A stretch of 36,730 nucleotides of DNA from an uncultured Neokomagataea sp. Its GTDB lineage: Bacteria > Pseudomonadota > Alphaproteobacteria > Acetobacterales > Acetobacteraceae. The stretch lies in NCBI RefSeq assembly GCF_946476835.1, contig NZ_CAMKWA010000016.1, positions 1 through 36,730 on the forward strand. The letters run 5' to 3'. Under the pieces are notes generated by a model. That model was not told where the DNA came from, did no database searches, and saw nothing but the letters and a program-made list of their open reading frames with translations. Made by a program: the position numbers and the translations under genes. This document shows, piece by piece, positions 1 to 8,386 of the stretch; the stretch's first letter is position 1; every line of letters starts with the position of its first letter.

Positions 1-48
1 CCCCACAAGCACCTCAAGCTTGCGCGTCTACCATTCCGCCACGGCCGC
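1..48 (-). tRNA. tRNA-Leu(GAG), 3' part cut off by the window edge
   Basis: Read on the minus strand from 48, the sequence gives a 7-nt acceptor strand GCGGCCG, then TG and a Leu-type D-arm with GGTAGACGC, then an anticodon arm with stem CAAGC/GCTTG. The loop TTGAGGT places GAG at the anticodon, which reads CUC/CUU leucine codons. The variable arm, T-arm and 3' acceptor strand lie beyond position 1. The identity rests on the anticodon loop and the D-arm. The acceptor pairing cannot be checked here. Confidence 0.9.
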
Positions 49-132
49 CCCGTGACAAACGACCCTGCTTAGTGCATGACCGTCCGGTGAGAGGGGCTAT
101 AGCCGAACATAGACACGAGGGCAATAACAGAA

Positions 133-807
133 ATGCAAAAAACTTCTGAAATTTTATGGAAAACGTCTGAGGGACTTACACCATATCCAGACGCAATGAC
201 CTTAATGGAGACACGCACCCGCAATATCCACGCCAAAACAGACACCCCAATGGTCTGGATGGTAGAACACCCACCAATTTTTACCGCAGGAACATCGGCG
301 CGCGCAGAAGATCTCTATAACCCACATAACTTCCCGACATATGATGCAGGGCGCGGCGGACAATGGACCTATCATGGCCCTGGTCAACGCCTCGTCTATA
401 TTATGCTTGATCTCACACAGCAGAATGGCATTGTGCCACCACGTGATCTCAGAGCCTATGTTGCTACCCTCGAACAATGGTTAAAAGCCTCACTAGCCTT
501 ACTCGGCGTTACGGCCTTCACCCGTGAGGGGCGTATCGGTCTTTGGACAATCGACCCAATCACACAACAAGAAGCCAAAATTGCCGCATTAGGCATCCGT
601 ATTAGCCGCTGGGTCAGTTGGCATGGCGTTTCCATCAACCTAGACCCAACATTGGAAGACTTTGATGGTATCGTCCCCTGCGGCATTCGGGAGTTTGGTG
701 TCACAAGCCTAAAACGCTTCTCCTCAGACATCACCATGCAAGACCTCGACCACGCCCTTAAAATGGCATGGCCAGGCTGCTTTGGCTCTATTCCGCAGGA
801 AGTTTAA
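133..807 (+). CDS. lipB: Octanoyltransferase LipB (lipoyl(octanoyl) transferase)
   Basis: The enzyme transfers octanoate from acyl-carrier protein to the lipoyl domains of 2-oxoacid dehydrogenases and the glycine cleavage H protein, the first step of cytosolic lipoate synthesis. The 224-residue length is normal. The substrate-pocket motif [13 protein letters not shown] sits at residues 73-85, the catalytic lysine in KIAALGI is K149, and the catalytic cysteine in VPCGI is C183. A GAGG at 117-120 lies 12 nt before the ATG, a rather long spacing. The last 20 nt overlap the 3' end of the convergent lolA-family gene. lipA is not in the window. The family call is secure from the two catalytic residues and the pocket motif. 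Confidence 0.97.
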   Translation: MQKTSEILWKTSEGLTPYPDAMTLMETRTRNIHAKTDTPMVWMVEHPPIFTAGTSARAEDLYNPHNFPTYDAGRGGQWTYHGPGQRLVYIMLDLTQQNGIVPPRDLRAYVATLEQWLKASLALLGVTAFTREGRIGLWTIDPITQQEAKIAALGIRISRWVSWHGVSINLDPTLEDFDGIVPCGIREFGVTSLKRFSSDITMQDLDHALKMAWPGCFGSIPQEV

Positions 808-1399
808 AGAAAGACGGATCTGGTGTTGCTTGATCGACAACAGACGATAGAGCAACACTGAAATTGTGCTGCCGCGCATCCACACCCTGCAAACCAATCA
901 ACGATAAACTACCCGCCTGATCAATGAAATCCAGCGTTAATAACCCCTGAGAGGGATTATCTGCCTCTGCCAATGAGAGCGTTAAAACGGCTCCTTCATG
1001 ATGCACATCCGTGACTTCAATATCACCCGAGAAACGCACTGGATAACGCAGCAACAGACCCAACGGATTGCGCCGTAAGGATACACGCGTCACAGCACCA
1101 CTCGCTGGATCATCAAACACAAGATGCCCGTCCCCTGCGATAAGCTGCATGGGGTGCGGCATCACATAGTTCAAACGCAAATGCCCCGGAATATAAGCAA
1201 AGCTCCCTGCCCCGCGCATCGTATCCGGGCCTTGCTGCGAGAATTGCGCCGTCATCCCCTGAAGGTGGTTCAGATACATCTCAACACGCTCTGCATCGTG
1301 CCTTTGCGCAGAGGCTAAACGGTCCAGCCCATGCGTTGCACATCCCGCCAGACTTAACAGTGCAGTCATCAATGCAGCACGGCACGTGAAACGCATCAT
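788..1399 (-). CDS. lolA: LolA-family outer-membrane lipoprotein carrier with a lipobox
   Basis: This 203-residue protein has the LolA/LolB fold signature: MTAQFSQ near residue 49, a strand-rich body with [10 protein letters not shown] and LVFDD, and a C-terminal DPSFFKLP. LolA shuttles lipoproteins across the periplasm from LolCDE. A normal LolA has a plain signal peptide, but here the N-terminus ends in LAGC with Cys20 at the lipobox position, so it may itself be lipidated, as LolB is. The start codon overlaps the bolA stop as ATGA (1396-1399), so the two genes are translationally coupled. The 3' end overlaps lipB. The family is fairly secure. Whether it acts as LolA, LolB or both is not decided by sequence. 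Confidence 0.85.
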   Translation of the reverse strand: MMRFTCRAALMTALLSLAGCATHGLDRLASAQRHDAERVEMYLNHLQGMTAQFSQQGPDTMRGAGSFAYIPGHLRLNYVMPHPMQLIAGDGHLVFDDPASGAVTRVSLRRNPLGLLLRYPVRFSGDIEVTDVHHEGAVLTLSLAEADNPSQGLLTLDFIDQAGSLSLIGLQGVDARQHNFSVALSSVVDQATPDPSFFKLPAE

Positions 1400-1695
1400 G
1401 ATGCCTGTTCTCCATGCAAAACCAACGACAAAGCGTGTAAGCCGGTTTCAAACTCATCCGACAGCAAATTCTGCACTAAGCGATGGCGTGCCACACGGTT
1501 TAGTCCGTCAAACTGTGCACTCGTTACAGCAACATTAAAGTGCGTTTCGCCATGAACTCCAGAATCTGCCAGAGCTTTCGCGCCCACATGCCCCGCATGG
1601 CGCGCACTATCATCCTGCACCTCCAGAACCGAAGGCGCTAACTCACGGGTCAAAATGGCAATAATCCGTTCCCGGCGAGACAAATTTTGTGTCAT
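1396..1695 (-). CDS. bolA: BolA family protein
   Basis: A small (99-residue) BolA/IbaG-family protein. The hallmark is the stretch around GETHFNVAV followed by a helix with RHRLVQNLL and a final LHALSLVLH strand. BolA proteins partner monothiol glutaredoxins in handling [2Fe-2S] clusters and affect cell shape and biofilm genes. Histidines in the N-terminal loop (residues about 33-50) are candidate cluster ligands. It is the first gene of a two-gene unit with the lolA-family gene and lies divergent from the J-domain gene, with 118 bp between their starts. This bolA/J-domain/cobST order is familiar from other alphaproteobacteria. Confidence 0.93.
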   Translation of the reverse strand: MTQNLSRRERIIAILTRELAPSVLEVQDDSARHAGHVGAKALADSGVHGETHFNVAVTSAQFDGLNRVARHRLVQNLLSDEFETGLHALSLVLHGEQAS

Positions 1696-1813
1696 GATTA
1701 TACGCTTTCCTCTTCAATAACCTACCGCTTGGCGTCAAACCAGCATATCTCTTCGTCATAAAAGCGACACACCCGCTTGCACCCTACAGCACCCTTTCCC
1801 CATATCAGATCCC

Positions 1814-2422
1814 ATGAATCGCAAAACAACCAAACATAGAGCTTTTGATCCGGACCCTGACGCACCTCAGCAAGTGTGCGACCACCCCGGCTGTGACGCC
1901 CCCGCTGGTTACCGTGCACCACGCGGGCGGGACGCGCTGCGCTCTTATTATTGGTTCTGCTTGGAGCATGTACGCGCCTATAATGCCCGCTGGGATTTTT
2001 ACCGTGGCATGACCCCCGGCCAAATTGAAGCACATCTTCGGGCGGATACATCATGGCAGCGCCCCTCATGGAAACTAGGCAGCGGCACAGCGAACAAAGC
2101 CGAGTTCAATGAAGATGATATTCTGGACCCGCTTGATATTCTAGGCGCCAGCCGGCGTTCACGCGCGCAATCCGCTAAGGACCGAGCACGCACTCCGCCC
2201 AAAAAAACGATACCGCCAGAGCTTCAACAACCGCTCGCAACCCTCAACCTGACGTGGCCTATAAACTTCGACGAGGTCAAAGCCCGTTACCGTACATTAG
2301 CGCGGCAATTCCACCCTGATACGAACCCCGCACCAGAGGCCGAGGAGCATTTTAAAGCCATTGGTAGCGCCTATACCGCTCTAAAAACGCACTTCACACG
2401 CGAAGCTGAAACCATTTCCTAA
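1814..2422 (+). CDS. J-domain (DnaJ-like) protein with N-terminal Cys/His cluster
   Basis: A 202-residue protein with a C-terminal J-domain (about residues 143-202). The HPD motif that stimulates DnaK ATPase is at 167-169 in RQFHPDTNP. There is no G/F region or DnaJ-type zinc finger, so it is a specialised J-protein, not DnaJ itself. The N-terminal half carries Cys22, Cys27, Cys49 and His52, a C-X4-C-X21-C-X2-H spacing that could bind a metal; this is inference. It sits 85 bp upstream of cobS on the same strand. Alphaproteobacterial J-proteins of this layout are often found beside cobST, which suggests, without proving, a role in assembling or remodelling the chelatase. No clear Shine-Dalgarno precedes the ATG. 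Confidence 0.88.
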   Translation: MNRKTTKHRAFDPDPDAPQQVCDHPGCDAPAGYRAPRGRDALRSYYWFCLEHVRAYNARWDFYRGMTPGQIEAHLRADTSWQRPSWKLGSGTANKAEFNEDDILDPLDILGASRRSRAQSAKDRARTPPKKTIPPELQQPLATLNLTWPINFDEVKARYRTLARQFHPDTNPAPEAEEHFKAIGSAYTALKTHFTREAETIS

Positions 2423-2507
2423 GTTTACGACTAGAAGTGCGGGGCATTCTGACCCATCTTAGCGGCATCATCCTTTTATCGTTCCCTCCAGCAGAGTCCG
2501 ACCCACC

Positions 2508-3524
2508 ATGAATGATTTCGCGACGATCGACGCACCGGAAACCGTCACCACAGCTGAAAATACCGCCATCCCTACACATGTGCTTGGTGAACCGGATCGT
2601 CTGGTGTCTTCCGCAGAAGTCTTCGGCATCAAAGCAGACATGCAGGTTCCGGCCTATTCCATCCGCACAGAACACGTGCCGACCATTGATGAATCATACC
2701 GCTTTGATGAAGATACAACACGCGCAATTCTGGCCGGCTTCGCGCATAATCGTCGCGTTCTAGTCCAAGGCTTTCACGGCACGGGTAAGTCCTCACATAT
2801 TGAGCAAATTGCCGCTCGCCTCAACTGGCCATGCGTCCGCATCAACCTTGATAGCCACATCTCACGTATTGATTTGATCGGCAAAGACGCCATCGTCCTG
2901 CGTGATGGTAAGCAAGTCACCGAATTTCGTGAGGGTCTTCTGCCGTGGTGCCTCCAGCACCCTTGCGCACTGATCTTTGATGAATACGACGCAGGCCGCC
3001 CTGACGTCATGTTCGTTATTCAGCGTGTCTTGGAAGCTGAGGGGCATTTAACCCTGCTCGACCAAAACCGCGTGATCCGCCCTCACCCATCGTTCCGCCT
3101 GTTTGCCACGGCCAATACAGTCGGCCTTGGGGACACAACTGGGCTGTATCACGGCACGCAGCAAATCAACCAAGCCCAGATGGACCGCTGGAACATCGTC
3201 GCAACGCTGAACTACCTTCCACTAGAGCAAGAAGTCAGCATCATCACGGGTAAGCTGAAAATCGAGAACGATGACAGTGACGCCATTGCCCGTGTTGAGC
3301 GCATGGTCGCCCTTGCAAACCTCACACGCGCAGGCTTCACCGCTGGCGATATTTCAACCGTCATGTCACCGCGCAGCGTCATCGCATGGGCAGAAAATGA
3401 GCGCCTGTTCAACGATCTCGCTTTTGCGTTCCGCCTCACCTTCCTCAATAAATGTGATGAAGCTGAACGCGGTATTGTCAGCGAATATTACCAACGCTGC
3501 TTCAACGCATCTCCCGTGGAGTAA
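2508..3524 (+). CDS. cobS: Cobaltochelatase subunit CobS (AAA+ ATPase)
   Basis: CobS is the AAA+ motor of the CobN-CobS-CobT complex, which inserts cobalt into hydrogenobyrinic acid a,c-diamide in aerobic cobalamin synthesis. The 338 residues include Walker [10 protein letters not shown] at 88-96 and Walker B ALIFDEYD at 154-161. The sensor-1 region FATANT is near residue 199. Length and motifs match the family (usually about 330 residues). It is followed after 5 nt by cobT, so the two form one operon. The large CobN subunit is not in the window, and no cobalamin riboswitch is recognisable upstream. Confidence 0.96.
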   Translation: MNDFATIDAPETVTTAENTAIPTHVLGEPDRLVSSAEVFGIKADMQVPAYSIRTEHVPTIDESYRFDEDTTRAILAGFAHNRRVLVQGFHGTGKSSHIEQIAARLNWPCVRINLDSHISRIDLIGKDAIVLRDGKQVTEFREGLLPWCLQHPCALIFDEYDAGRPDVMFVIQRVLEAEGHLTLLDQNRVIRPHPSFRLFATANTVGLGDTTGLYHGTQQINQAQMDRWNIVATLNYLPLEQEVSIITGKLKIENDDSDAIARVERMVALANLTRAGFTAGDISTVMSPRSVIAWAENERLFNDLAFAFRLTFLNKCDEAERGIVSEYYQRCFNASPVE

Positions 3525-3529
3525 CTCTT

Positions 3530-5431
3530 GTGTCTGCGCTGAAATCAGCCACAAACCGTTCCGCACCTCACAGCCCGGATGAAGAATTTCGCCGGGCAAC
3601 GATTGCAACATTGCGGGCCATGGGCAATGCCCCTGACCAAAATGTTGACTTCATGGATGCCTCCTCCACCAAGGCACCACGACGGGACCAAGACGCCAGC
3701 GTAGATACAGTCCAACTTCCCGGCCTGTCTTCTACGCCCTCTACCATGGAGCGTGATCGTATCCGCGGGGCTGCCGATGCCGCCGCCTTACGGCTGCGCC
3801 ACCACCGTGATCACCTCACCACTCATCCACCTGAACCCGAAGCCCGCACAGCGTTTGAAGCCATTGAGCAAGCACGGTGTGAGATTTACGGGTCACGCCA
3901 TATGGATGGCGTCCGTGCGAATTTGAACCTTCGTACGGCGCTAGAGTGCCGGGATAATGGTTGCGCGCGCATGGTGCAGCGTGAAGACATGCCAGCATCC
4001 GTCGCGCTTAATCTCCTCGCACGCGAAGCCATATCGGGCCAGAAAGCTCCTGCTGAAGCCGGACCAGCCCTAGACGCATGGCGTGATTATCTCTCCCCCA
4101 AAGCGCACCAAGCCTTAGCGGACATGGCTGCGTCTCAAAATGACCAGCGCGCTTTTGCTCAAGCCTGCACACGCTTTTTGGGCGCATGTTCACTCACAGA
4201 TGCTGCTGAAGAAGAAGACGAAACCAGTTCTGATGACAATGCCACTGAAGACACGCCCGAGAGTGATGATGAAGCAGCGCCCGTAGAGCAAAGTGAAACC
4301 GCTGAATCGGGCGATGATATGCAGGAGGAGGACGAAGAAGACAGCTCCTCCAACGACGCTGGCGAGAGCGGTCATGACGGTGATGCTGAAACCTCTGACA
4401 TGCTGGACGCTCCCGAAAACGGAGCAGAAGAAGCCGCAGGCCCCTCTGATCAAGCAAAGGACGAAGCCGCTTCAGACAGTGCGGCTGCCACCGCACGCTA
4501 TACAGCTTTCACCACAGAATATGATGAAGAGGTCAGCGCATCTGATCTGTGTGACCCTGCCGAGCTAGACCGCCTACGCCAGCAACTAGATCAACAGCTC
4601 GTCCAACTCCAAGGTGTGATTTCTCGCCTAGCACACCGCTTGCAACGCCGTCTTATGGCACAACAACAGCGCCGCTGGGAGTTTGACCAAGAAGAAGGGA
4701 TGATTGACGCTGGGCGCCTCGCCCGTGTGGTCACGAACCCAACTCTCCCTCTGTCATATAAGTTCGAGACGGAGATGGAGTTTCAAGACACCGTCGTCAC
4801 ACTCTTAATCGACAATTCTGGCTCCATGCGTGGCCGCCCCATCGGCACAGCCGCTATTTGCGGTGACATTTTAGCACGGACGTTGGAGCGCTGCGGCGTG
4901 AAGGTGGAAGTGCTTGGCTTCACCACACGCCAGTGGAAAGGCGGTAAAAGCCGTGAAGCATGGATCCGCCAAGGACGCCCGCCACAGCCCGGCCGCCTGA
5001 ATGATCTGCGCCACATCATCTACAAAGACGCGGACACACCATGGCGTCGCGCCCGGCGAAACTTGGGTCTTATGCTGCGAGATGGCCTTTTAAAAGAAAA
5101 TATCGACGGAGAAGCACTCCTCTGGGCATGGCAACGCTTACGCCGTCGCGCCGAAAAACGCCGTATTCTTATGGTTATTTCGGATGGCGCTCCGGTAGAT
5201 GACAGTACCTTCTCCGCCAACCCGCATGACTATTTGGAAGAACATCTCCGCTCAGTAATCGCCAATATTGAAAATGACGTACGTACCGAATTGCTCGCTA
5301 TCGGCATCGGCCATGATGTCACGCGGTATTATCGGGATAGTGTGACCATCACCTCCGCCGAACAACTGGGTGGGACCATGATGGCACAGTTGAGCGAACT
5401 CTTCCGTCCTGTACGGAGCAGAACGCGCTAG
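3530..5431 (+). CDS. cobT: Cobaltochelatase subunit CobT (VWA-domain subunit)
   Basis: CobT forms a two-ring chaperone-like complex with CobS, and its integrin-like domain contacts the CobN catalytic subunit. The 633-residue protein has an alpha-helical N-terminal part, a very acidic low-complexity linker (about residues 224-318, dominated by E, D and S) and a C-terminal VWA domain. The MIDAS motif DNSGS is at 428-432 (D428, S430, S432). A second VWA acidic patch is in MVISDGAP near residue 547. The start is GTG at 3530, 5 nt after the cobS stop. No ATG near the N-terminus fits better. The acidic linker is normal for CobT. The hairpin at 5447-5483 may end the transcript. Confidence 0.95.
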   Translation: MSALKSATNRSAPHSPDEEFRRATIATLRAMGNAPDQNVDFMDASSTKAPRRDQDASVDTVQLPGLSSTPSTMERDRIRGAADAAALRLRHHRDHLTTHPPEPEARTAFEAIEQARCEIYGSRHMDGVRANLNLRTALECRDNGCARMVQREDMPASVALNLLAREAISGQKAPAEAGPALDAWRDYLSPKAHQALADMAASQNDQRAFAQACTRFLGACSLTDAAEEEDETSSDDNATEDTPESDDEAAPVEQSETAESGDDMQEEDEEDSSSNDAGESGHDGDAETSDMLDAPENGAEEAAGPSDQAKDEAASDSAAATARYTAFTTEYDEEVSASDLCDPAELDRLRQQLDQQLVQLQGVISRLAHRLQRRLMAQQQRRWEFDQEEGMIDAGRLARVVTNPTLPLSYKFETEMEFQDTVVTLLIDNSGSMRGRPIGTAAICGDILARTLERCGVKVEVLGFTTRQWKGGKSREAWIRQGRPPQPGRLNDLRHIIYKDADTPWRRARRNLGLMLRDGLLKENIDGEALLWAWQRLRRRAEKRRILMVISDGAPVDDSTFSANPHDYLEEHLRSVIANIENDVRTELLAIGIGHDVTRYYRDSVTITSAEQLGGTMMAQLSELFRPVRSRTR

Positions 5432-5446
5432 TCCCTCGTTAGCGTT

Positions 5447-5535
5447 ACCTCAGGAAATTATGCTTTGCACAGTTCCCTGAGGTTTCCCCGCGCCCAGCTT
5501 ACGTATTATGTGCGTTTATTGATCGAGTGCTGGGC
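5447..5535. terminator. Two inverted repeats between convergent cobT and the DUF1217 gene
   Basis: ACCTCAGG (5447-5454) pairs perfectly with CCTGAGGT (5476-5483) around a 21-nt loop. A second pair, GCCCAGC (5492-5498) and GCTGGGC (5529-5535), follows with a 30-nt loop. Both lie in the short gap between two convergent genes, the expected place for a bidirectional terminator. Neither is followed by a strong T-run, so intrinsic termination is likely but not certain. Confidence 0.5.
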
Positions 5536-5546
5536 CCAAAATACGC

Positions 5547-6368
5547 TCACAGCAATGCTGAATATAAAGATGATGTGGAGGAATTCCCAGCATCCACGCC
5601 AAACAACGATAAAATACCATTTTGCCCACCGCTAGCGCCATATAGGGTCAACATACTCGCTGGGGTGGATGTTTTCTCAGGATGGATTTGCAATAAAGCC
5701 AAATAACGCTGAGCAAATCTTTGAACACCTTGCGGCGTAGAAAGCTGTTTTAAATCCAATTTACTCCCTAAAAGGCGCTGCTGCTCAGGGAAATCCAAAG
5801 CACCAAACTGCGTAGGGTCAAACCCCGCAACCGTGACAGCAACCTTAAGGAGCTTTGGGTCTGCCATAAGGTTCACCAACTTCGTATCATTCGTCACCAT
5901 ACGGGTAAAATACAAGGCGTTCCCTAAGCCCGGCGTTTGCGTTTGTACCGTGTTTTCATAACTATTCGTGAGATAGTTCTGAGATATTTTAGACAGCACC
6001 GTGGAAGACGCTAAAGGCGAGCTGCTCCAATTTGAAAAATCTTTTGCAAAGGCTTTCCAAGCAGCATTTCCGCCTCGTGAAGCAAGGGAGGTCGTCGCTG
6101 TTGGATCTTGCGTCATGAGCTGACGCAATAAAGCCGTCTGCCCCATAGAGGAGGACATCCCATAAGCCCCCAACACAACAGAGAGCGCGCGGTAGTTTTT
6201 CAACAACTGATCCGGTGTTGTGATCTGCGCCGCGGTTTTCTGGAAAGTTTGCAATGTCTGCTGTGTTTGCGGGCTTGTCTTGGTCCATTGTTGAACGGAT
6301 TTTTGTTCATCCTTCACAATCGACAAATATTGCGGGACTGCAGCCACCGTCGGCAATGAAACAGACAT
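5547..6368 (-). CDS. DUF1217 domain protein, flagellum-associated
   Basis: The 273-residue product begins MSVSLPTVAAVPQYL and contains features seen in DUF1217 proteins: the helix around KNYRALSVVLGAYGM, a TQDP segment, AFAKDFSNW and a later VLKVAVTVAGF-like block near ADPKLLKVAV. DUF1217 genes are usually inside flagellar clusters of alphaproteobacteria, and a role in flagellar assembly or motility has been inferred; the biochemical function is unknown. There is no signal peptide or membrane segment. No other flagellar gene is visible in this window, so this copy stands alone between cobT and a secreted-protein pair. The family assignment is from memory of the family pattern. Confidence 0.7.
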   Translation of the reverse strand: MSVSLPTVAAVPQYLSIVKDEQKSVQQWTKTSPQTQQTLQTFQKTAAQITTPDQLLKNYRALSVVLGAYGMSSSMGQTALLRQLMTQDPTATTSLASRGGNAAWKAFAKDFSNWSSSPLASSTVLSKISQNYLTNSYENTVQTQTPGLGNALYFTRMVTNDTKLVNLMADPKLLKVAVTVAGFDPTQFGALDFPEQQRLLGSKLDLKQLSTPQGVQRFAQRYLALLQIHPEKTSTPASMLTLYGASGGQNGILSLFGVDAGNSSTSSLYSALL

Positions 6369-6463
6369 GCGACCTCATCGGCAAAACAAATTCTTCTGCC
6401 TTCCTACAGCCCAATTCCTAAGATAATCCTAATGATACATTACTTCCGGAAAAGTGAGCCTTT

Positions 6464-7318
6464 ATGCCACGCTATACCGCTACCCTTCTGTGCAGTGCTC
6501 TCAGCTTAACCGCAGCCATGGGCATACCACATCTCCACGCTGAAACGCTGCCCTCCTTACCAGATACATGCTTCACGTATCATCTAGATGCCCCACAACA
6601 TAGCGCTCATGGTTTTACAGCCTCATCTCTCCATGCCTCTCTCACAGGAACTGGCGCCACACTCACGACAGGACCCGTGCGCGTTAATGATACAGACAAT
6701 GTTACTTCCCCCGCAGAGCTAGAAACGCTCAACGCAGCGACAGCTTTTGCCGCTTTAAGCCTGGTCCAAGGCAAGCCCAGCGCAGCATGCCATCTTAATC
6801 TCCCCCCCCCACATGGCTCACTCAACGCACATTGGCATAATACGCTCATCACCAACGCGCACCACACGGTCAACATCAATGATCTGACACTTACAGAAGT
6901 CGAACATAACAAGAACATTCATGCACAGATCACGCTAGAAGGCATCAAAGATTCCACCACTACCCTTATACCTTCACAACTCACCGCTGATCTGAGTATC
7001 CAAAGCCATACCACCACCCCATTCATCACCATTAACAGCCTCCACGCGACGAATGGAACAAATGCTCTCACCGGGACGGGCACGGTTCAAACAGCCACTA
7101 ACCCTCTCGCCTCAACTATGGACTTACATATCAACCTGACCAATGTTGATGACCTACTTAGGCAACTCCGGCAAACAGCACCTGCGCGCGTTACAACAGC
7201 CCTTACCATCGCTCGCCTGATGGGGCGCGCCAATGGCAACACCACTGAATGGGACATTGGCCTGCACAACGGGGTGGCCACGATTAATAATGTTCCCCTA
7301 CCCCTGCCAACACATTAA
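6464..7318 (+). CDS. Secreted protein of unknown function, possibly YdgA/DUF2125-like
   Basis: I do not recognise this 284-residue protein with certainty. A signal peptide is clear (residues 1-26, hydrophobic core LLCSALSLTAAMG, likely cleavage after HLHA). The rest is Thr/Asn/His-rich and strand-rich, with alternating polar and hydrophobic residues. The C-terminal pattern, a helix (DDLLRQL ... ARLMG) then WDIGLHNGVATINN and a proline end, resembles the closing part of AsmA/YdgA/DUF2125-type periplasmic proteins. That is inference. A run of nine C at 6802-6810 lies inside the frame. The pectinesterase gene starts 9 nt after the stop, so the two are almost certainly co-transcribed. Confidence 0.7.
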   Translation: MPRYTATLLCSALSLTAAMGIPHLHAETLPSLPDTCFTYHLDAPQHSAHGFTASSLHASLTGTGATLTTGPVRVNDTDNVTSPAELETLNAATAFAALSLVQGKPSAACHLNLPPPHGSLNAHWHNTLITNAHHTVNINDLTLTEVEHNKNIHAQITLEGIKDSTTTLIPSQLTADLSIQSHTTTPFITINSLHATNGTNALTGTGTVQTATNPLASTMDLHINLTNVDDLLRQLRQTAPARVTTALTIARLMGRANGNTTEWDIGLHNGVATINNVPLPLPTH

Positions 7319-7327
7319 CGAACCATC

Positions 7328-8323
7328 ATGCCTCATAAGGCTGCTCTGTTCGGTATCGCGCTCTTATCGTGTCACAGCGTACCGCTCGCATTTTGTGCAA
7401 GCCCGACACTCCATGTCGGTACAGGGCAGCCCTACACGCATATTCAAGATGCTCTAGACGCAGCTCCCGAAAATGCGACTATTCTCATCGCGCCGGGCCT
7501 GTACCATGAAGTCCTCCACATCAGCACCCCCGGCTTACAGGTGCAGGGAGAAGGCCGTACCCCCGCTGACGTGCGTATTGAAAGCAGTCAAAGTGCTGAT
7601 CAAACAGGTGGCACATCTCGTTCCGCCACTGTTTTTGCGGAAGCTGATGGTATCACACTCCGCAACCTCACAATTGCCAACCATTTTCACGATGATCACC
7701 CGGATATCACTCAAGGGGCACAAGCCGTCGCGTTATCTGCCACGGGCGACCGTCAGTTCTTCCTCTCTTTGCACTTAATTAGCTATCAAGACACGCTCTT
7801 TGCAGGCAGCCATGGCTGTAACCTGCACGGATCATGCAACCCCGCACGGCAATACTATCAAGATGATGTCATAGACGGTGCGGTAGATTTTATTTTTGGT
7901 GATGCCCGTGCGTATTTCGAGCACTGCGTTCTGCATGGCGTAGCACGCCCAACCGTTACCATCACCGCGCAAGGAAGAACATTTCCGGAACATTTCAGCG
8001 GCTACGTCTTCCATAACTGCTTAATACAAGCAGACCCCGCCGTGCAGCATATCAGCCTTGGTCGCCCATGGCGGGATTACGCCAGCGTAGCCTATATCGA
8101 CTGCACACTTGATCCGCGTGTTGTTCCGTCAGGATTTACCGAATGGCAAGGGCAGAGCCGCCTTAAAACAGCCCATTACCTCATTGCCAACCTGACAAAA
8201 CCTCAGTCCGATGCGCACTGGGAAGAGCCTTATCTGTTACATCTACCACTAGAGACTTTGACGAAACTGACCGCAGCAAAGACTTTTTTCTCTGACGACC
8301 CGTCTCTATTGGGTGCATTCTAA
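7328..8323 (+). CDS. Secreted pectinesterase (carbohydrate esterase family 8)
   Basis: Pectin methylesterases remove methyl esters from homogalacturonan, releasing methanol and exposing pectate. The 331-residue product has a signal peptide (about residues 1-24) and a right-handed beta-helix pattern. The family's active-site residues are all in place: Q132 in GAQAVAL, Q154-D155 in YQDTL, D187 in GAVDFIFG, and R246/W248 in LGRPWRDY. A cysteine pair (C164, C170) sits in a loop after the QDT motif. The gene follows the unknown secreted protein with a 9-nt gap. It ends at a strong stem-loop shared with convergent mfd. A pectin-acting enzyme fits a plant-, flower- or fruit-associated bacterium. Confidence 0.95.
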   Translation: MPHKAALFGIALLSCHSVPLAFCASPTLHVGTGQPYTHIQDALDAAPENATILIAPGLYHEVLHISTPGLQVQGEGRTPADVRIESSQSADQTGGTSRSATVFAEADGITLRNLTIANHFHDDHPDITQGAQAVALSATGDRQFFLSLHLISYQDTLFAGSHGCNLHGSCNPARQYYQDDVIDGAVDFIFGDARAYFEHCVLHGVARPTVTITAQGRTFPEHFSGYVFHNCLIQADPAVQHISLGRPWRDYASVAYIDCTLDPRVVPSGFTEWQGQSRLKTAHYLIANLTKPQSDAHWEEPYLLHLPLETLTKLTAAKTFFSDDPSLLGAF

Positions 8324-8340
8324 AAAATCGTCCCTAAAAC

Positions 8341-8372
8341 CAGGGGGAGGCAATGTCACCTACCTCCCCCTG
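8341..8372. terminator. Bidirectional stem-loop between the pectinesterase gene and mfd
   Basis: A perfect 10-bp inverted repeat, CAGGGGGAGG (8341-8350) and CCTCCCCCTG (8363-8372), with a 12-nt loop, sits in the 63-nt gap between two convergent stop codons. The stem is very GC-rich. Flanking T/A tracts are modest (AAAAAA just upstream at 8324-8329), which would serve mainly the minus-strand mfd transcript. Confidence 0.75.
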
Positions 8373-8386
8373 ACAGACCCCCTTCT

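Noticed and set aside
2423-2507. Cobalamin riboswitch before cobS
   Set aside because: The gap is only 85 nt, too short, and has none of the conserved B12-box elements.
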